NCBI GenBank assembly: GCA_000149265.1
Contig: CH002587.1
Location: forward strand, 63,957-127,956
Length of the DNA stretch: 64,000 nt
From: Ciona savignyi
Lineage: Eukaryota; Chordata; Ascidiacea; Phlebobranchia; Cionidae
Direction: 5' to 3'
Made by a program: the position numbers and the translations under genes. Below, in pieces: positions 23,377-33,319 of this stretch (the first letter of the stretch is position 1; each line of letters begins with the position of its first letter). The notes below the pieces were generated by a model. The model made no database searches and was not told the origin of the DNA. It worked only from the letters and a program-made list of their open reading frames with translations.

Positions 23377-23790
23377 AGTATAGGATTAAGATGTTACATA
23401 AGTTTCTGTAGAACATATTATTTATTGGGTCCATTTAAAGATGTCTCGCACGGGAACACAACCATCTCCCTAGAAATCAGTTTCGAATCCGCAATCCTTC
23501 CGTTAAATGCTGCGTACCAGCACACTGTCGACATTTCAGATAAAGCACGAGGGGCATATTCGTGTCACCAATATGTTAATTCGCTGCTCTTACCTGTTTG
23601 ACCAAAGTCTCAGTTATTAGTTGAGATACGTTTGATTTGCGGTTTAAAGGTGGTACTGTCCTTTTGATTTTGCGTTGGCACTTACCAGGCTATTAAACCT
23701 TAGTAAAGAAAGAATAAAAGAGCTATATATGTCACTTTTTAAAATAAACTATGCAAAAAGAAACCAATGGCTGAATATCAAACGGTGAAT
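23377..23790. other. ~400-bp insertion in copy B, unidentified
   Basis: Copy A runs directly from gcatgaatataagc to the aatacgatata block, while copy B carries about 400 extra bases. On the reverse strand there is a B-box-like ttgcggattcgaaac near 23480, so a tRNA-derived SINE is possible. No A box at the right spacing is clear. Confidence 0.4.
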
Positions 23791-24615
23791 ACAATACAAG
23801 AATATTAAAAAATGTAATATTTGCACAGCAGTAAGCTGATCGCATAATAGCCTACGCAGTATCGCGAAAAGAGTAATAATATTTATTTATCCCTTACAGA
23901 CATATGGTGACTAATATGTCCTGGTATACCCACATCATTGCAGTTTGCCCCAAATGTGTAAGTCTCTTGCGAGCAAAAATATAAAGAGTCAACAAAAAAC
24001 AAATATTCGAGATTTTTGGTTCAGTATGCAGACAAACATCACATTAAATTTTAACCAATTCAAACTTCAACAAACGCTTTAAAATGTTAATTACCCGGCA
24101 TCAACAATGCTTTATGAAGTTTTTAATTTTGCCTGTGGCTGGCGGCATGATGAGGTCTGACGTACCAGTCATGTGATTCTGCTACACAATAATAAAATTT
24201 TCATTGTTTTTTTATTTGTTGATTCGTTTGGTGCATTTGTTACGTTTGCGGTTGTATTTTATCTCGCAAGAGGATGGATGCTTTTGGAAAATCAATCATT
24301 AGGAAAACAATATTTCATTACAAATTTTACTCGAGTTTTATTTACAAAGAATATCTTCTACAATATCCGAGTAAGTATACCCCCCCATAATAACAAAGAA
24401 GATGTTAAAATCAACATTTTAACTTTATATGAAGATCTGTAATCCGTCCATTGTTTACTGGAATAGCACATGATGTAAATATAACTAGTCCTACGTTACT
24501 TTCTATACGCAGGCCTATAACATTGTGTTATCTGACAAAGTTTATATAAAACTATATAATAATAATATCTGTGTCGTTTGGTATCGTGTCGACTTATCGG
24601 AATAGAACTAGGTAC

Positions 24616-25131
24616 TGTTACATGTTTTATCTTGGTACGTGATTTTGGTGCGTGCGCTTATTAGTTGATGATAATCAACTCTTTCACAATAATTTTCACA
24701 ATAAAGGCACTTTACGGACATTGCCTGAACCCAGCGGTTTAATGGGTTCTACCAAATTAAAGAAACGTGTCTATCATATACAACACACTGCAATAGCTCC
24801 GGTAACCGGACGGTGGGCGCGAGGAGATCTGACGATTGCCCGTGTGATAACCCCCTAGGTTTTCCCATTCACGGGGATAAACATGAATATCCTATCTTAT
24901 CCTATCCTAATTACCTGTCGCATTTATCGTTATCTTACCCGCCAAAAATTGTTAGAGTTTTCCGCCCATTTCATTTTATATACCGTTGCATTGTGTTTTA
25001 AAATAAGTTGATTTTATACTGCTTACGTGATTTTATACTGCTTACGTCAATACAAGCATTTTATACAACTATTGATATTGTTGAAAGCTTCTGACTACAG
25101 ACTATCGAGAACCCTGCATAAAAGTGTAGCA
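24616..25131 (+). mobile_element. Solo gypsy LTR with a SINE inserted
   Basis: The LTR begins tgttacatgttttatct and ends agtgtagca, flanked by ggtac on both sides (24611–24615 and 25132–25136). It is the copy-B counterpart of 12184–12459. It is longer because a 5'-truncated SINE (about 24705–24905) interrupts it after cacaataat. It also has a short duplication of gattttatactgcttacg near 25010–25045. Confidence 0.8.
24705..24905 (+). repeat. SINE family 1, 5'-truncated, nested in LTR
   Basis: From ggcactttacggacattgcc to gggataaacatgaatatcc and a cctat tail, it matches the body of the full SINE at 50595–50883 but lacks the tRNA-like head. It is absent from the copy-A LTR, so it inserted after the segmental duplication. 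Confidence 0.8.
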
Positions 25132-25393
25132 GGTACCACTTATTTAGGTGTACATTATAGAGTTGGGTACCGGTTCCTCATTATGTCATTTATTCACAGC
25201 CATATTCCCTATTACTTAGAAGAGCAGTAATTATAAAGGGAGACTTTCTACGCCGGCAATTTTTGCATCACTTCTTCTGATTCGTTACTGTTGATACCCC
25301 CTGTGCGCGGCAAATGACGTGTGGCCTTTTATAAGCAAACATCTTAAATTTTATTGATGGCAATAAACTGAGGGAATGCCTATTTAGCCTATT

Positions 25394-25505
25394 AACCGTA
25401 ACCCGACGTTGGGCACGAGGTAATCTGACGATTGCCTGTGTGTTAAGCCTCCTTGGTTTTCCGTTCACAGGGATAAACATAAATATTCTATCTTACCCTA
25501 ACCTA
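25394..25505 (+). repeat. SINE family 1, 3' fragment (copy B)
   Basis: This is the partner of the fragment at 12728–12835, truncated at the same place. The truncation therefore predates the segmental duplication. Confidence 0.7.
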
Positions 25506-25644
25506 TTTCTTTAAATGATATTAACGCAATATTTGCTTTGCAACTAATTTAATTTTATGCCTTTTTATGTGAATTTGTAAATCGGTTTATCACGACTGGT
25601 TAAATGTCATTGTTATTTCCGCGGGTGAAGTAACGGGTTGCTTA

Positions 25645-26968
25645 ATTTTTTGCGATCAGGGTTGAAACGGTTGCAGAAACGATACGGAAGGATACGGTAC
25701 AGTTGTTGATACGGGGACGATACGGAAGGATACGGTACAGTTGTTGATACGGGGACGATACGGAAGGATACGGTACAGTGGTTGATACGGGGACGATACG
25801 GAAGGATACGGTACAGTGGTTGATACGGGGACGATACGGAAGGATACGGTACAGTGGTTGATACGGGGACGATACGGAAGGATAAGGTACAGTTGTTGAT
25901 ACGGGGACGATACGGAAGGATACGGTACAGTGTTGATACGGGGACGATACGGAAGGATACGGTACAGTGGTTGATACGGGGACGATACGGAAGGATACGG
26001 TACAGTGGTTGATACGGGGACAATACGGAAGGATACGGTACAGTGGTTGATACGGGGACGATACGGAAGGATACGGTACAGTGGTTGATACGGGGACGAT
26101 ACGGAAGGATACGGTACAGTTGTTGATACGGGGACGATACGGAAGGATACGGTACAGTGGTTGATACGGGGACGATACGGAAGGATACGGTACAGTTGTT
26201 GATACGGGGACGATACGGAAGGATACGGTACAGTTGTTGATACGGGGACGATACGGAAGGATACGGTACAGTTGTTGATACGGGGACGATACGGAAGGAT
26301 ACGATACAGTTGTTGATACGGGGACGATACGGAAGAATACGGTACAGTTGTTGATACTGGGACAATACGGAAGGATACGGTACAGTTGTTGATACGGGGA
26401 CGATACGGAAGGATACGGTACAGTTGTTGATACGGGGACGATACGGAAGGATACGGTACAGTGGTTGATACGGGGACGATACGGAAGGATACGGTACAGT
26501 GGTTGATACGGGGACGATACGGAAGGATACGGTACAGTTGTTGATACGGGGACGATACGGAAGGATACGGTACAGTTGTTAATACGTGGACGATACGGAA
26601 GGATACGGTACAGTTGTTGATACGGAGATGATACGGACGAAGATAGGGTTTTCTGTATAATTAAAAAACAAAGGGACCAAAATCAGTAATTGACGGGTAA
26701 ACGTTTAAAATAGTAAACATTACACTCACCAAACTGTGGCTTTGAAACCGGGACGGAAAAATACGGTGTCGGATAAAATTACTATGCTGAAGTCTGACTA
26801 AAATTACTATGCTGCAGTGTGACTAAATTAAAAAGAAAGCATGTTCTAACACGCGGTCGGATATGAAAATTGTCACACAAACTCCCACTGTTACGTAATT
26901 TGGTTGTAACGCAATTTATGATTTGTCATAGACATCCATAAAACATTAATGGGTCGAGATATCTGACA
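25645..26968 (-). mobile_element. BEL/Pao 3' LTR swollen by a minisatellite
   Basis: On the reverse strand the LTR starts TGTCAGATATC at 26968, directly after a purine-rich tract (plus-strand tcctgccccccccc, about 26969–26982). It ends at about 25645 with caaccctgatcgca. The parts outside the tandem array match the LTR-like block at 32660–32990. A 38-bp repeat occupies about 1 kb of it. LTRs of this family would carry the promoter and poly(A) site, so the array lies in regulatory sequence. Confidence 0.65.
25664..26640 (-). repeat. 38-bp minisatellite (about 25 copies)
   Basis: The unit ttgttgatacggggacgata plus cggaaggatacggtacag is repeated about 25 times with very few substitutions. Variants include ttgttg/tggttg at the unit start. 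The 38-bp unit has no stop codon on the reverse strand in any frame. A 250-codon frame (25613–26365) therefore runs through with a 38-residue period. The homogeneity suggests recent expansion. Confidence 0.9.
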
Positions 26969-27184
26969 TCCTGCCCCCCCCCAAAAATGGAAAATTTCGT
27001 CATCAGAGCAGTTTTAAATTTTTTACACAAAGAAAAGATTCGAGGCACATTTTAATGAAGAAAAAAAACTATACACAATATATACAGTAGGGCGTAACGC
27101 CGGGCCAGGTCATGGTGCGCTCCTCTGTCGCTCGCTGGCTCACGATCACACGCTCACGGTAGCGTCGTTGGGCGTAGCAATCTG
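26969..27184 (-). mobile_element. BEL 3' end: polypurine tract and integrase tail (second copy)
   Basis: This stretch parallels 21070–21275: the same C-run, then gggcgtaacgccgggccagg and the gcgtagcaatctgt block encoding the integrase tail. At 27184 it jumps directly into a gypsy LTR, about 420 bp earlier than in the 21-kb copy. A deletion has removed the rest of the integrase and the LTR end. Confidence 0.65.
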
Positions 27185-27323
27185 TAAAAGCAAATAGGCG
27201 GTAAACTCGAACGGTTTTTGGCGGGTATATAACGAACGATAAATGCGACAGGTCAAAGAATTGATTATCATCAAGTAATCAGCGCACGCACCAAAAACAC
27301 GTACTAAGATAAAACATGTAACA
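27185..27323 (-). mobile_element. Gypsy 3' LTR (5' part only)
   Basis: On the reverse strand the LTR starts tgttacatgttttatct at 27323 and follows the 5' LTR (30860–31129) until about 27185, where it is cut by the junction with BEL sequence. It overlaps the other partial LTR (21571–21774) by about 70 bp. The two halves are therefore not a simple split. Confidence 0.75.
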
Positions 27324-27337
27324 CTCTCCCCCCTCTT
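27324..27337 (-). promoter_or_regulatory. Gypsy polypurine tract
   Basis: The reverse strand reads aagaggggggagag immediately before the LTR start tgttaca. A purine run abutting the 3' LTR is the plus-strand primer site of LTR retroelements. Confidence 0.75.
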
Positions 27338-27646
27338 AAAATATTGTGTCACCAGACACAATCCAATTTGTCGACGATGAAAAGTAAAAAGAACAACAAC
27401 AACAAACAAAGTGTGGTTAAGACCATTATAAGCAAGCGTGAGAGCATAAAACATTTCAAATAAAATAACAAAAACCATTAATTTAAAACTTCAGTAAAAA
27501 AAAGAAACAAAACCATGCAAGTACTCAATAATAACTGCAGGTACTAGGCGCAGTAATAAAAACAGTGAAAAACAAATCAAGTGCTATAAAATAAGTGCAA
27601 AAGTGACAAAGAAATAAATACACAGTATAGAAAAATAAAATAGTGC

Positions 27647-29035
27647 TCATCGTCGCTCAACATCCGGAAAATAAGTTGGTCTTTGCTTTGCGCGTTGAGG
27701 TCGCGCGTCCGTGTGTACGGCTTGTGAGGGGGAATTTCGGGCGTATTGGTACACATATGCTCCTGCTGGCATATTATTGAAAAAAAGTTCGTCGCTTCTT
27801 TCCGCTTCGATTTCATCTCGCTGGTATCTGGTAAATTCACCATGACTTTTCTTCAAACGGTTAAAATGAACAGTTTGTGTTTTTCCATGTTTGTCCATAA
27901 TTTCGTAATTTACTGGAGGTATCGCTTTAACAATTTGAAAAGGGCCGCTAAAACTAAAATGAAATTTCTTTTTTTCATGTTCTTTCAGGACAGTGTCTCG
28001 TAACATTACAAGCTCGCCAACTTGAAACATTGCGTCGTTGGAAGAAGCATTCTGGTCATACCGAGTTTTCATTGCCTTTCTCCCGTTTTCAAGTCGTGCT
28101 TTAACCACGTTTTGAACCAAGATTATTCGATCTTGCAGCTCTGTTATAAATGTAGAGGATGGGACGAAAGATTGCTTTCCAACAATTAAATCTATCGGCA
28201 ATCGCAAATCTCTTTCCGTCAATAAAAAATGAGGAGAAACACCGCTTTCTTCATGTTTGCTAGCACTGTATGTTGCACAAATGGAAGAGATTGCCTCGTC
28301 CCACAGAAAGTGGTATTTTTGCACGTAGTTTTGCAGCATTGATATAATGGTACGATTGTTTCTTTCCACACCACCGTTGCCAGCTGGATGGTAGCTTGAT
28401 GTCCTAGTTTTCTTGCATCCAAGCAACTTGGTTAGCTCTTGAAATATTGCGCTTTCAAAGTTCCCACCTCGATCAGAATGAATTGTATCTGGAACACCAT
28501 GGACGGTAAACCAGTTATAGTACAAAGTGTGTGCTGTTTCTTTTGCGGTCTGCGATTTCATTGGCCAAGCTTGCATATATTTGGAAAATACATCGCAGGC
28601 AAGCAATATATATCGGTTCCCACTTTGTGCCATAGGAAGACCTCCAAGAATTTCAATTTATATTCTTTGCATTGGCGACACCTCACTTGATGGGACCAAG
28701 GGTGCTTTAGGGTTTTTCGGTGGCGGTCTTCGTCGATCACATATCGGGCACTGATCACAATACGTCACGACCGTCTGCTTCCACTTCGGCCAATACAATC
28801 GTTCCGCAACTCTACTCGATGTACGTTCGCTGGCCAAATGAGCTCCTCCGTATGCGCTATCATGGAGGTTTTGCAACACCGTGTTACGCAGTTCCACAGG
28901 AACCAACAGTTGTAGTCTAGTGGTGTCCAGCGTGTCTTCCCACTGCTTTAACTGATTTTGGTTCCGGCCATGAGGAAACGCTTTTGATTTTTTCTGGATC
29001 GCAAGATACACCTTTTCTTGAAACAAGATGTCCAA
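27647..29035 (-). pseudogene. Gypsy integrase (zinc-binding, DDE core, C-terminal domain) with one stop
   Basis: The reverse frame starts in the zinc-binding module (HDSAYGGAH … CDQCPIC). It then has an in-frame stop (TAA near 28655) just after SPMQRI, and continues through GNRYILLACDVFSKY (first catalytic Asp), IHSDRGGNFES (second Asp) and NGGVERNNRT (Glu). The spacing is that of a Ty3/gypsy rve core. A C-terminal GPFQIVK motif follows, and the frame ends in a basic tail at 27647. No chromodomain is seen. It would insert element cDNA into the genome. The single stop and the missing upstream RT make the copy non-autonomous. Confidence 0.85.
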
Positions 29036-29160
29036 GGAACTTGACCTTTTCTTTGAAAAGCTCGCATTTAGACGGTTTAAGTTTCAAGCCACTCTCGATG
29101 AGTCGTAACAGAACCTGATCCAGATTATGTAGATGGTCCTGCCAATATCCGGATCGTAGA
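29036..29160 (-). pseudogene. Gypsy reverse transcriptase, thumb/connection remnant
   Basis: The reverse strand reads HLHNLDQVLLRLIESGLKLK then CELFKEKVKFLGHLVS, the segment after the catalytic YxDD in gypsy RT. The fingers/palm core (between here and about 29251) and the RNase H downstream are deleted. A short fragment at 29035–28960 continues the same protein (KSVSSWPEPKSV) and then joins the integrase zinc module directly. Confidence 0.7.
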
Positions 29161-29250
29161 TCAAGAGTCGAAAAGTATGAACATCCTGAGAGTTGATCCG
29201 GCTGTCATCGATTCGTGGGAGAGGGTAGCTGTGTTTCTTCGTGTTATCAT

Positions 29251-29607
29251 TCAGGGACCGGTAATAACGTCATTTGCTTTTATCACATTGACTAATTCCT
29301 CAACTTTCTTTTTATTATCCTCCGACATACGTCTCGGATATTGACGGATTGGCACTGTGTCACCGGTATCAATAGAATGCTGTACAAGGTGGGTGACTCC
29401 AGTTTCACGCCCAGATAATGAGAACGCTGCGGAACGTTTCCGCACAACTTTAATCAAGGCAACACGCTCTACTTCATTTAATGGAGCGGAATCAATGTTC
29501 AGTTGCTTGAGGAGTTCAGTCACGTTGCCTGAATACTCTTCGGTGGATGCAGATCTGTCTAACCAGAAATACTGGTTTTGTGGTAAGTGGTACTGCACCA
29601 CCTCCAA
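29251..29607 (-). pseudogene. Gypsy reverse transcriptase, N-terminal part
   Basis: The frame contains VQHSIDTGDTVPIRQYPRRM then VEELVNVIKANDVI, the start of a gypsy RT (H-x-I-x-T-G-x-x-x-P-x-R). The palm motifs do not follow, because the frame runs out at 29251 and the next recognisable RT piece is the thumb at 29160. It overlaps the end of the protease frame by about 90 nt, and a frameshift may separate the two. Confidence 0.75.
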
Positions 29608-29950
29608 ATGACAGAGTCATTAATTTGTAGTCCACAACACAGCGACCATCCTGTAAAAAAAATCTTCCTAGTATGACATCTTCCGTCAAGCTGTTTGCTA
29701 CATATACCTTTGCAACCATTTTTGTTTGCGCAACTTGAATTGTGATATTAAAAGTCCCAATCATACATATTTTATTGCCACCAGCACTGACAAATGATTC
29801 ATATTCGTTGCACGGATGTAGTGGAGATTTGACCTCGCATCGTGAATAAAATTCGCTCGACATCGCAGTAATTGATGCTCCCGTGTCTACCAGAGCGGAT
29901 ACTGGCGTACCGCCTACATTAATGTATGCATGCATACCTGTGATGCTCAT
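29516..29950 (-). pseudogene. Gypsy aspartic protease (retropepsin)
   Basis: The reverse frame of 144 codons carries the catalytic motif ALVDTGASITAMS and, about 80 residues later, DVILGRFFLQDG. This is the flap/ILGxxFL end of a retropepsin of normal length. It would cleave the Gag-Pol polyprotein. Upstream is the CCHC knuckle and downstream the RT start, the standard gag-pro-RT order. The frame itself is intact, but the neighbouring parts are not. Confidence 0.85.
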
Positions 29951-30859
29951 TGAATACGGTATTCAATCGGTAGGTTGTAACATTTCTGTCGAAGTGCATG
30001 GGTCGCATGATGTGGTTATTTCTCTGGTTCAAGCTAACACGGCAGTAACGACTAATATGGCCAGGTCTTCCGCAACGGTAGCATGATCTTACAGTTTCAT
30101 TTCGCTGGCCAAATCGTTATTGAGCAAACTGTTCACACTGATCCGTTTGATTTCTGGATATTTTTATGTGCTGAAGATCTTTTTGCAACTCTTTAATCAT
30201 CATTTTTAGTTGATCAATCTCGTCGCTTTTGATCGCAGGTGGCTCATCTCGCAACGCAGCCACTATGGGCTGTGGTTAAAGAATACCCTCGGAGGAAAGC
30301 AGGGCCTTGGCGACATCCAAAAACTTTGGGGTTGCCGAGCCAGGATGTTCCCGCAAAATTCTCTCTGCCTGTTGTCTATTTCTAAGGCAGCTTGTAAATA
30401 CATTAAACATTACCTCGTTTTGTGTTGTAATGTCCGTTTCGTTTGGATAAGCCATTTTTCCCAGGTTTAAAACGGCTGTAATAAAACTTAGGTTGGATTC
30501 ACCGATGCCTTGTGTGCGTTGAAAAAGTTTCTGTCAATCATTTATAGTTCGTGCAGTCGAGCACGTGACAGCGGTTGCTCGTTCTTTCAACTCATCGTAT
30601 GTACAACTGTACAATGGTGCTTCGGCATCTTCCATTTCGAACTTAGTTTCGTCCGGAAGGCTGGAAAGAAAGCTATATCTTCTGGCTGCTTCGGTCGCAG
30701 CAACACTATTACAGAAGCCTTCAAAAGACGATAAAAATTAATGAAAATCTTCTCCCACCACATACTTCGGGGCTGGGTAAAAAAAATTATCTTCCAGATA
30801 AAACACCAATAAAAAATAAAACTTCTCTGCTGCACTACAGGTCCTCTGTGGTCTCTAAT
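29951..30859 (-). pseudogene. Gypsy gag region, decayed, with CCHC zinc knuckle
   Basis: At 30083–30042 the reverse strand encodes CYRCGRPGHISRYC, a perfect CX2CX4HX4C nucleocapsid knuckle that binds element RNA. Upstream, only pieces read as gag (for example MRPKQPEDIAFFPAFRTKL near 30690), and they are spread over different frames with stops. Gag is therefore dead. It lies between the 5' LTR and the protease as expected. Confidence 0.7.
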
Positions 30860-31129
30860 TGTTACACTTTTGGGCAGGGTCCCGATAATCCTGTAGTCAG
30901 CGAGCTCTCATCGATATATGTAAAATGCTTGTATTAACGTAAGCAGCATAAAATCACAAGTCAACCAAAACACAATGCAGTGGTCACATATAAAAGCAAA
31001 TAGGCGGTAAACTCTAACGGTTTTTGGCGGGTAGATAACGAACGATAAATGCGACAGGTCAAAGAGTTGATTATCATCAAGTAATCAGCGCACGCAACAA
31101 AAACACGTACTAAGATAAAACATGTAACA
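30860..31129 (-). mobile_element. Gypsy 5' LTR (complete, 270 bp)
   Basis: On the reverse strand it runs from tgttacatgttttatct (31129) to agtgtaaca (30860). The outer flank is agaag (31134–31130), matching gaag next to the 3' LTR end at 21567–21570. The four shared bases are consistent with a 4–5 bp target duplication at the BEL integrase insertion site. Confidence 0.85.
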
Positions 31130-31130
31130 C

Positions 31131-31790
31131 TTCTATAAATTCTCGAAGTATCCGCTCGCAGCCGACGAAGTTAGTGCCATTGTCGGAATACGGGTGAGTG
31201 ATAGGACCTCGTCGGGCCGTACAATGTCGCAGAGCATTTATATCGCGTCGGTAGACAACTCAGTAGCGACTGCTATATGGATTGCGCGAGTAGTCATTCA
31301 TGTAAACAGGCCTCCATACCGTTTTACTTCACTTCTCCTTAACTTGGTCAGTAGCCGGCCGAAGAAGTCCACTCCGGTATGAGTGAACGGTGGTTCCTCA
31401 ATTTGCAGTCTTGACGGCGGGAGATCAGCCATGTCTTTGTCTTTTGGGCCTTGCAGCTCTGTGCTGGCACAATAAACATCGGGAAGGGATACGTCGGGTT
31501 GCAACTCATTTTGCACCCAGTAGCGCTGAAATAAAATGTTTAGAGTGTGATTCATACCAGAGTGTGCAGCATCAACCCGTGGCAGTGATCGATAAGTAGG
31601 TCAGTAAGGTGGCAGTTATCGGGGATAATGGAAGGGTGGCGTGCTTTGTAGTCAAGACGTGCATTGTCCAAACTATCTTTAACGCGTATAATGATGCCAT
31701 TATTGAGAATCGGGTTCTGTTTGTAGATCGGTGACGTAGAAGGCGGATGTCGGGTCAATTGAGTGCGCATCCAGTCGTGAAATTACCGGG
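31131..31790 (-). pseudogene. BEL/Pao integrase, N-terminal half
   Basis: The reverse strand reads RHPSIIPDNCHLTDLLIDHCH, then NHTLNILFQRYWVQ, then PPFTHTGVDFFGRLLTKLR. This is the HHCC module and first catalytic Asp region of a Pao integrase. After frame changes it reads YSDNGTNFVGCERILREFIE (second Asp). It then stops at the gypsy LTR. The second half is found at 21566–21250. Frameshifts and stops show it was already decaying or decayed later. Confidence 0.75.
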
Positions 31791-32533
31791 CAGTTTTTTT
31801 TTACTCTATGCCATACTCCAACGCACTTTGGCTTCGAAGCCTGCACATCAATGTTTGAACGTTGTCGGTCGCAGCAGTATCGGAGGAGGGAAAGTGTGGC
31901 GAAAACTCGTTTGGTGAAGAAAAGATTAACAGAGCGCTGTTCTTCGGGCGCACAACGGGCGGGGCGTACAGGGCAGAACGTTGTGATGGTGGTGCTGCGC
32001 TCGGTATTATATCATTGCTTGATTGTTCAGTGGATGTAGTCTGCTCTAGGAGCGGTGTCGTTGAGCCAGCATATTGGCGGTGTTAAACGTTGTTGTGTGT
32101 GGCATCAGGAATGGATGCTTCCTCCCATACTCTAGCTTCAGCTTCTGTCAAATCTAGTTTTCGCCGGGATCCACAAGTTCCTCTTGCAATTTTCTCTCTC
32201 TTTCGTCAAGTTTTCTTTTACGTTTATCTGTTTTAGCAAGCAGTTTTGTTTTCTTCTTTTCTCTTCAAGTCTTGTTGTCGCGCAAGCCTATAGTCAGTCC
32301 AAGCTTAACCTTTCTATCTTTTAGCTTAAAGCTGCGCATCGAGCGTGTAGTGCTTACAACACTTACTGACTCGTGTTTGTCACTGAGTGATGTCGTTGGT
32401 GGTGCTGGTGCGTCTGGCATCTTGGCTTCTTCAATGCTGTGAAGCCATTGTTCTACGCGGTCTTCTGGTTGGTTATCCAGGGTCGAAAGGTGCGGTAACG
32501 GTGGGTCGGGTGAATAACGGGTTGCTTTGATTG
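31791..32533 (-). pseudogene. BEL gag remnant joined directly to integrase
   Basis: The reverse strand from the gap down encodes STLDNQPEDRVEQWLHSIEE, then Ser-rich and Lys/Glu-rich coil pieces (KTDKRKRKLDERERKLQEE). This resembles the N-terminal half of the gag at 891–1307. Protease, RT and RNase H are absent between here and the integrase at 31790, so the element is an internal deletion derivative. Confidence 0.55.
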
Positions 32534-32633
32534 NNNNNNNNNNNNNNNNNNNNNNNNNNNNNNNNNNNNNNNNNNNNNNNNNNNNNNNNNNNNNNNNNNN
32601 NNNNNNNNNNNNNNNNNNNNNNNNNNNNNNNNN
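32534..32633. other. Assembly gap (100 N)
   Basis: Exactly 100 unknown bases occur here, the usual placeholder for a gap of unknown size. The adjoining BEL gag and LTR join cannot be read. Confidence 1.
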
Positions 32634-32659
32634 CCTAAGCAATTTATGTTCTCTAGTTG

Positions 32660-32990
32660 TAATTGGCGGTCAGGGTTGATACCGGACTTGTAGATACGGA
32701 ACGTTTATATGGAACGGAACAGTTGTAAAGACGGTTTTCTGCGTAATTAAAATATAAAACAAATCAGTAATTTTACGGTTATTCATAAAAAATAATAAAC
32801 ATCTCACACCCACCAAACTTACGCTCTAAACGGGACAGAAAATACGATTATTGGATAAAAATTCTGTACTGCAGTCTCTACGGTGACTGATTCAAATAGA
32901 AAGAAAGTTCTTACCTGCAGTCGATTATAGAGATTGTTACACAAACTACCATTGTTACGTATTTCGGTTATGGCGCAACTTATGATACCA
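32660..32990 (-). mobile_element. BEL 5' LTR, partial
   Basis: It shares with 26640–26960 the blocks aaatcagtaatt, cacccaccaaact, the ctgcagtct region and a (g)ttacgta-ttggtta--gcgcaa block in the same order. It lacks the 38-bp expansion: only ggtcagggttgataccgg and one gatacgga are left at the corresponding place. It lies on the gag side and is thus the 5' LTR of the same family. Confidence 0.6.
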
Positions 32991-33133
32991 TTTAATTTCA
33001 TAGGAAAATAGACCACTGGTTTGTGTGCGATTGAGTGTTGGGTATTTCCCTGAAATGGTTAATGACGGGTATGGTGTATTTAAATATACTTTGTTGGCAT
33101 TAGGTTGCAGAACTTATCGATTTGTAATGTTTT

Positions 33134-33316
33134 TTAAATATATGCCGTAAATGCTGCATGGATAATTTCAAAGCTTCTTTGACATACAATAAGCAATGCC
33201 AATATTTGTATTCTTTTAAACGGTATCCCTTTTTGAAACGAATATAAATCTGAATTTGTTGATTCTTCACCAACGAATTGCGACACCAGATTTCTGTAAA
33301 ACGGTGCATCGTCCAT
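33134..33316 (-). CDS. Small uncharacterised ORF behind a promoter-like region
   Basis: The reverse frame starts MDDAPFYRNLVSQFVGEEST and runs 60 codons, ending in a hydrophobic/amphipathic stretch (IQILALLIVCQRSFEIIHAA). Upstream, at 33335–33400 on the reverse strand, are an aaaccaatcgcgg CCAAT box, a cacgtg E-box and an acgtcat CRE-like site. A donor-like GTATGT lies inside the frame near 33187, so it could be a first exon. I recognise no domain. It may equally be chance. Confidence 0.25.
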   Translation of the reverse strand: MDDAPFYRNLVSQFVGEESTNSDLYSFQKGIPFKRIQILALLIVCQRSFEIIHAAFTAYI

Positions 33317-33319
33317 TGT

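Larger units (their letters stand above)
21774..25640 (+). repeat. Segmental duplication, copy B (partner 10025–12975)
   Basis: This aligns collinearly with copy A but has three added insertions: a LINE-like tail (about 21860–22337), an unidentified ~400 bp block (about 23377–23790) and a SINE inside the solo LTR. Its right end continues into a BEL LTR (from about 25645), and its left end abuts a broken gypsy LTR. Copy B is therefore sandwiched between pieces of the composite retroelement. Confidence 0.75.

Noticed and set aside
25613..26365. 250-codon reverse ORF with a 38-residue repeat
   Set aside because: It is the translation of a stop-free 38-bp minisatellite. The period not divisible by three explains both the length and the residue period. 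No start context or splice signals support a gene.
19888..26640. Repeat arrays considered as CRISPR
   Set aside because: The units are contiguous without unique spacers, no cas genes occur, and the sequence is eukaryotic.
32265..32642. 125-codon reverse ORF reading through the gap
   Set aside because: Its first 34 codons are unknown bases. Only the part after the gap is usable, and that was annotated as a BEL gag remnant.
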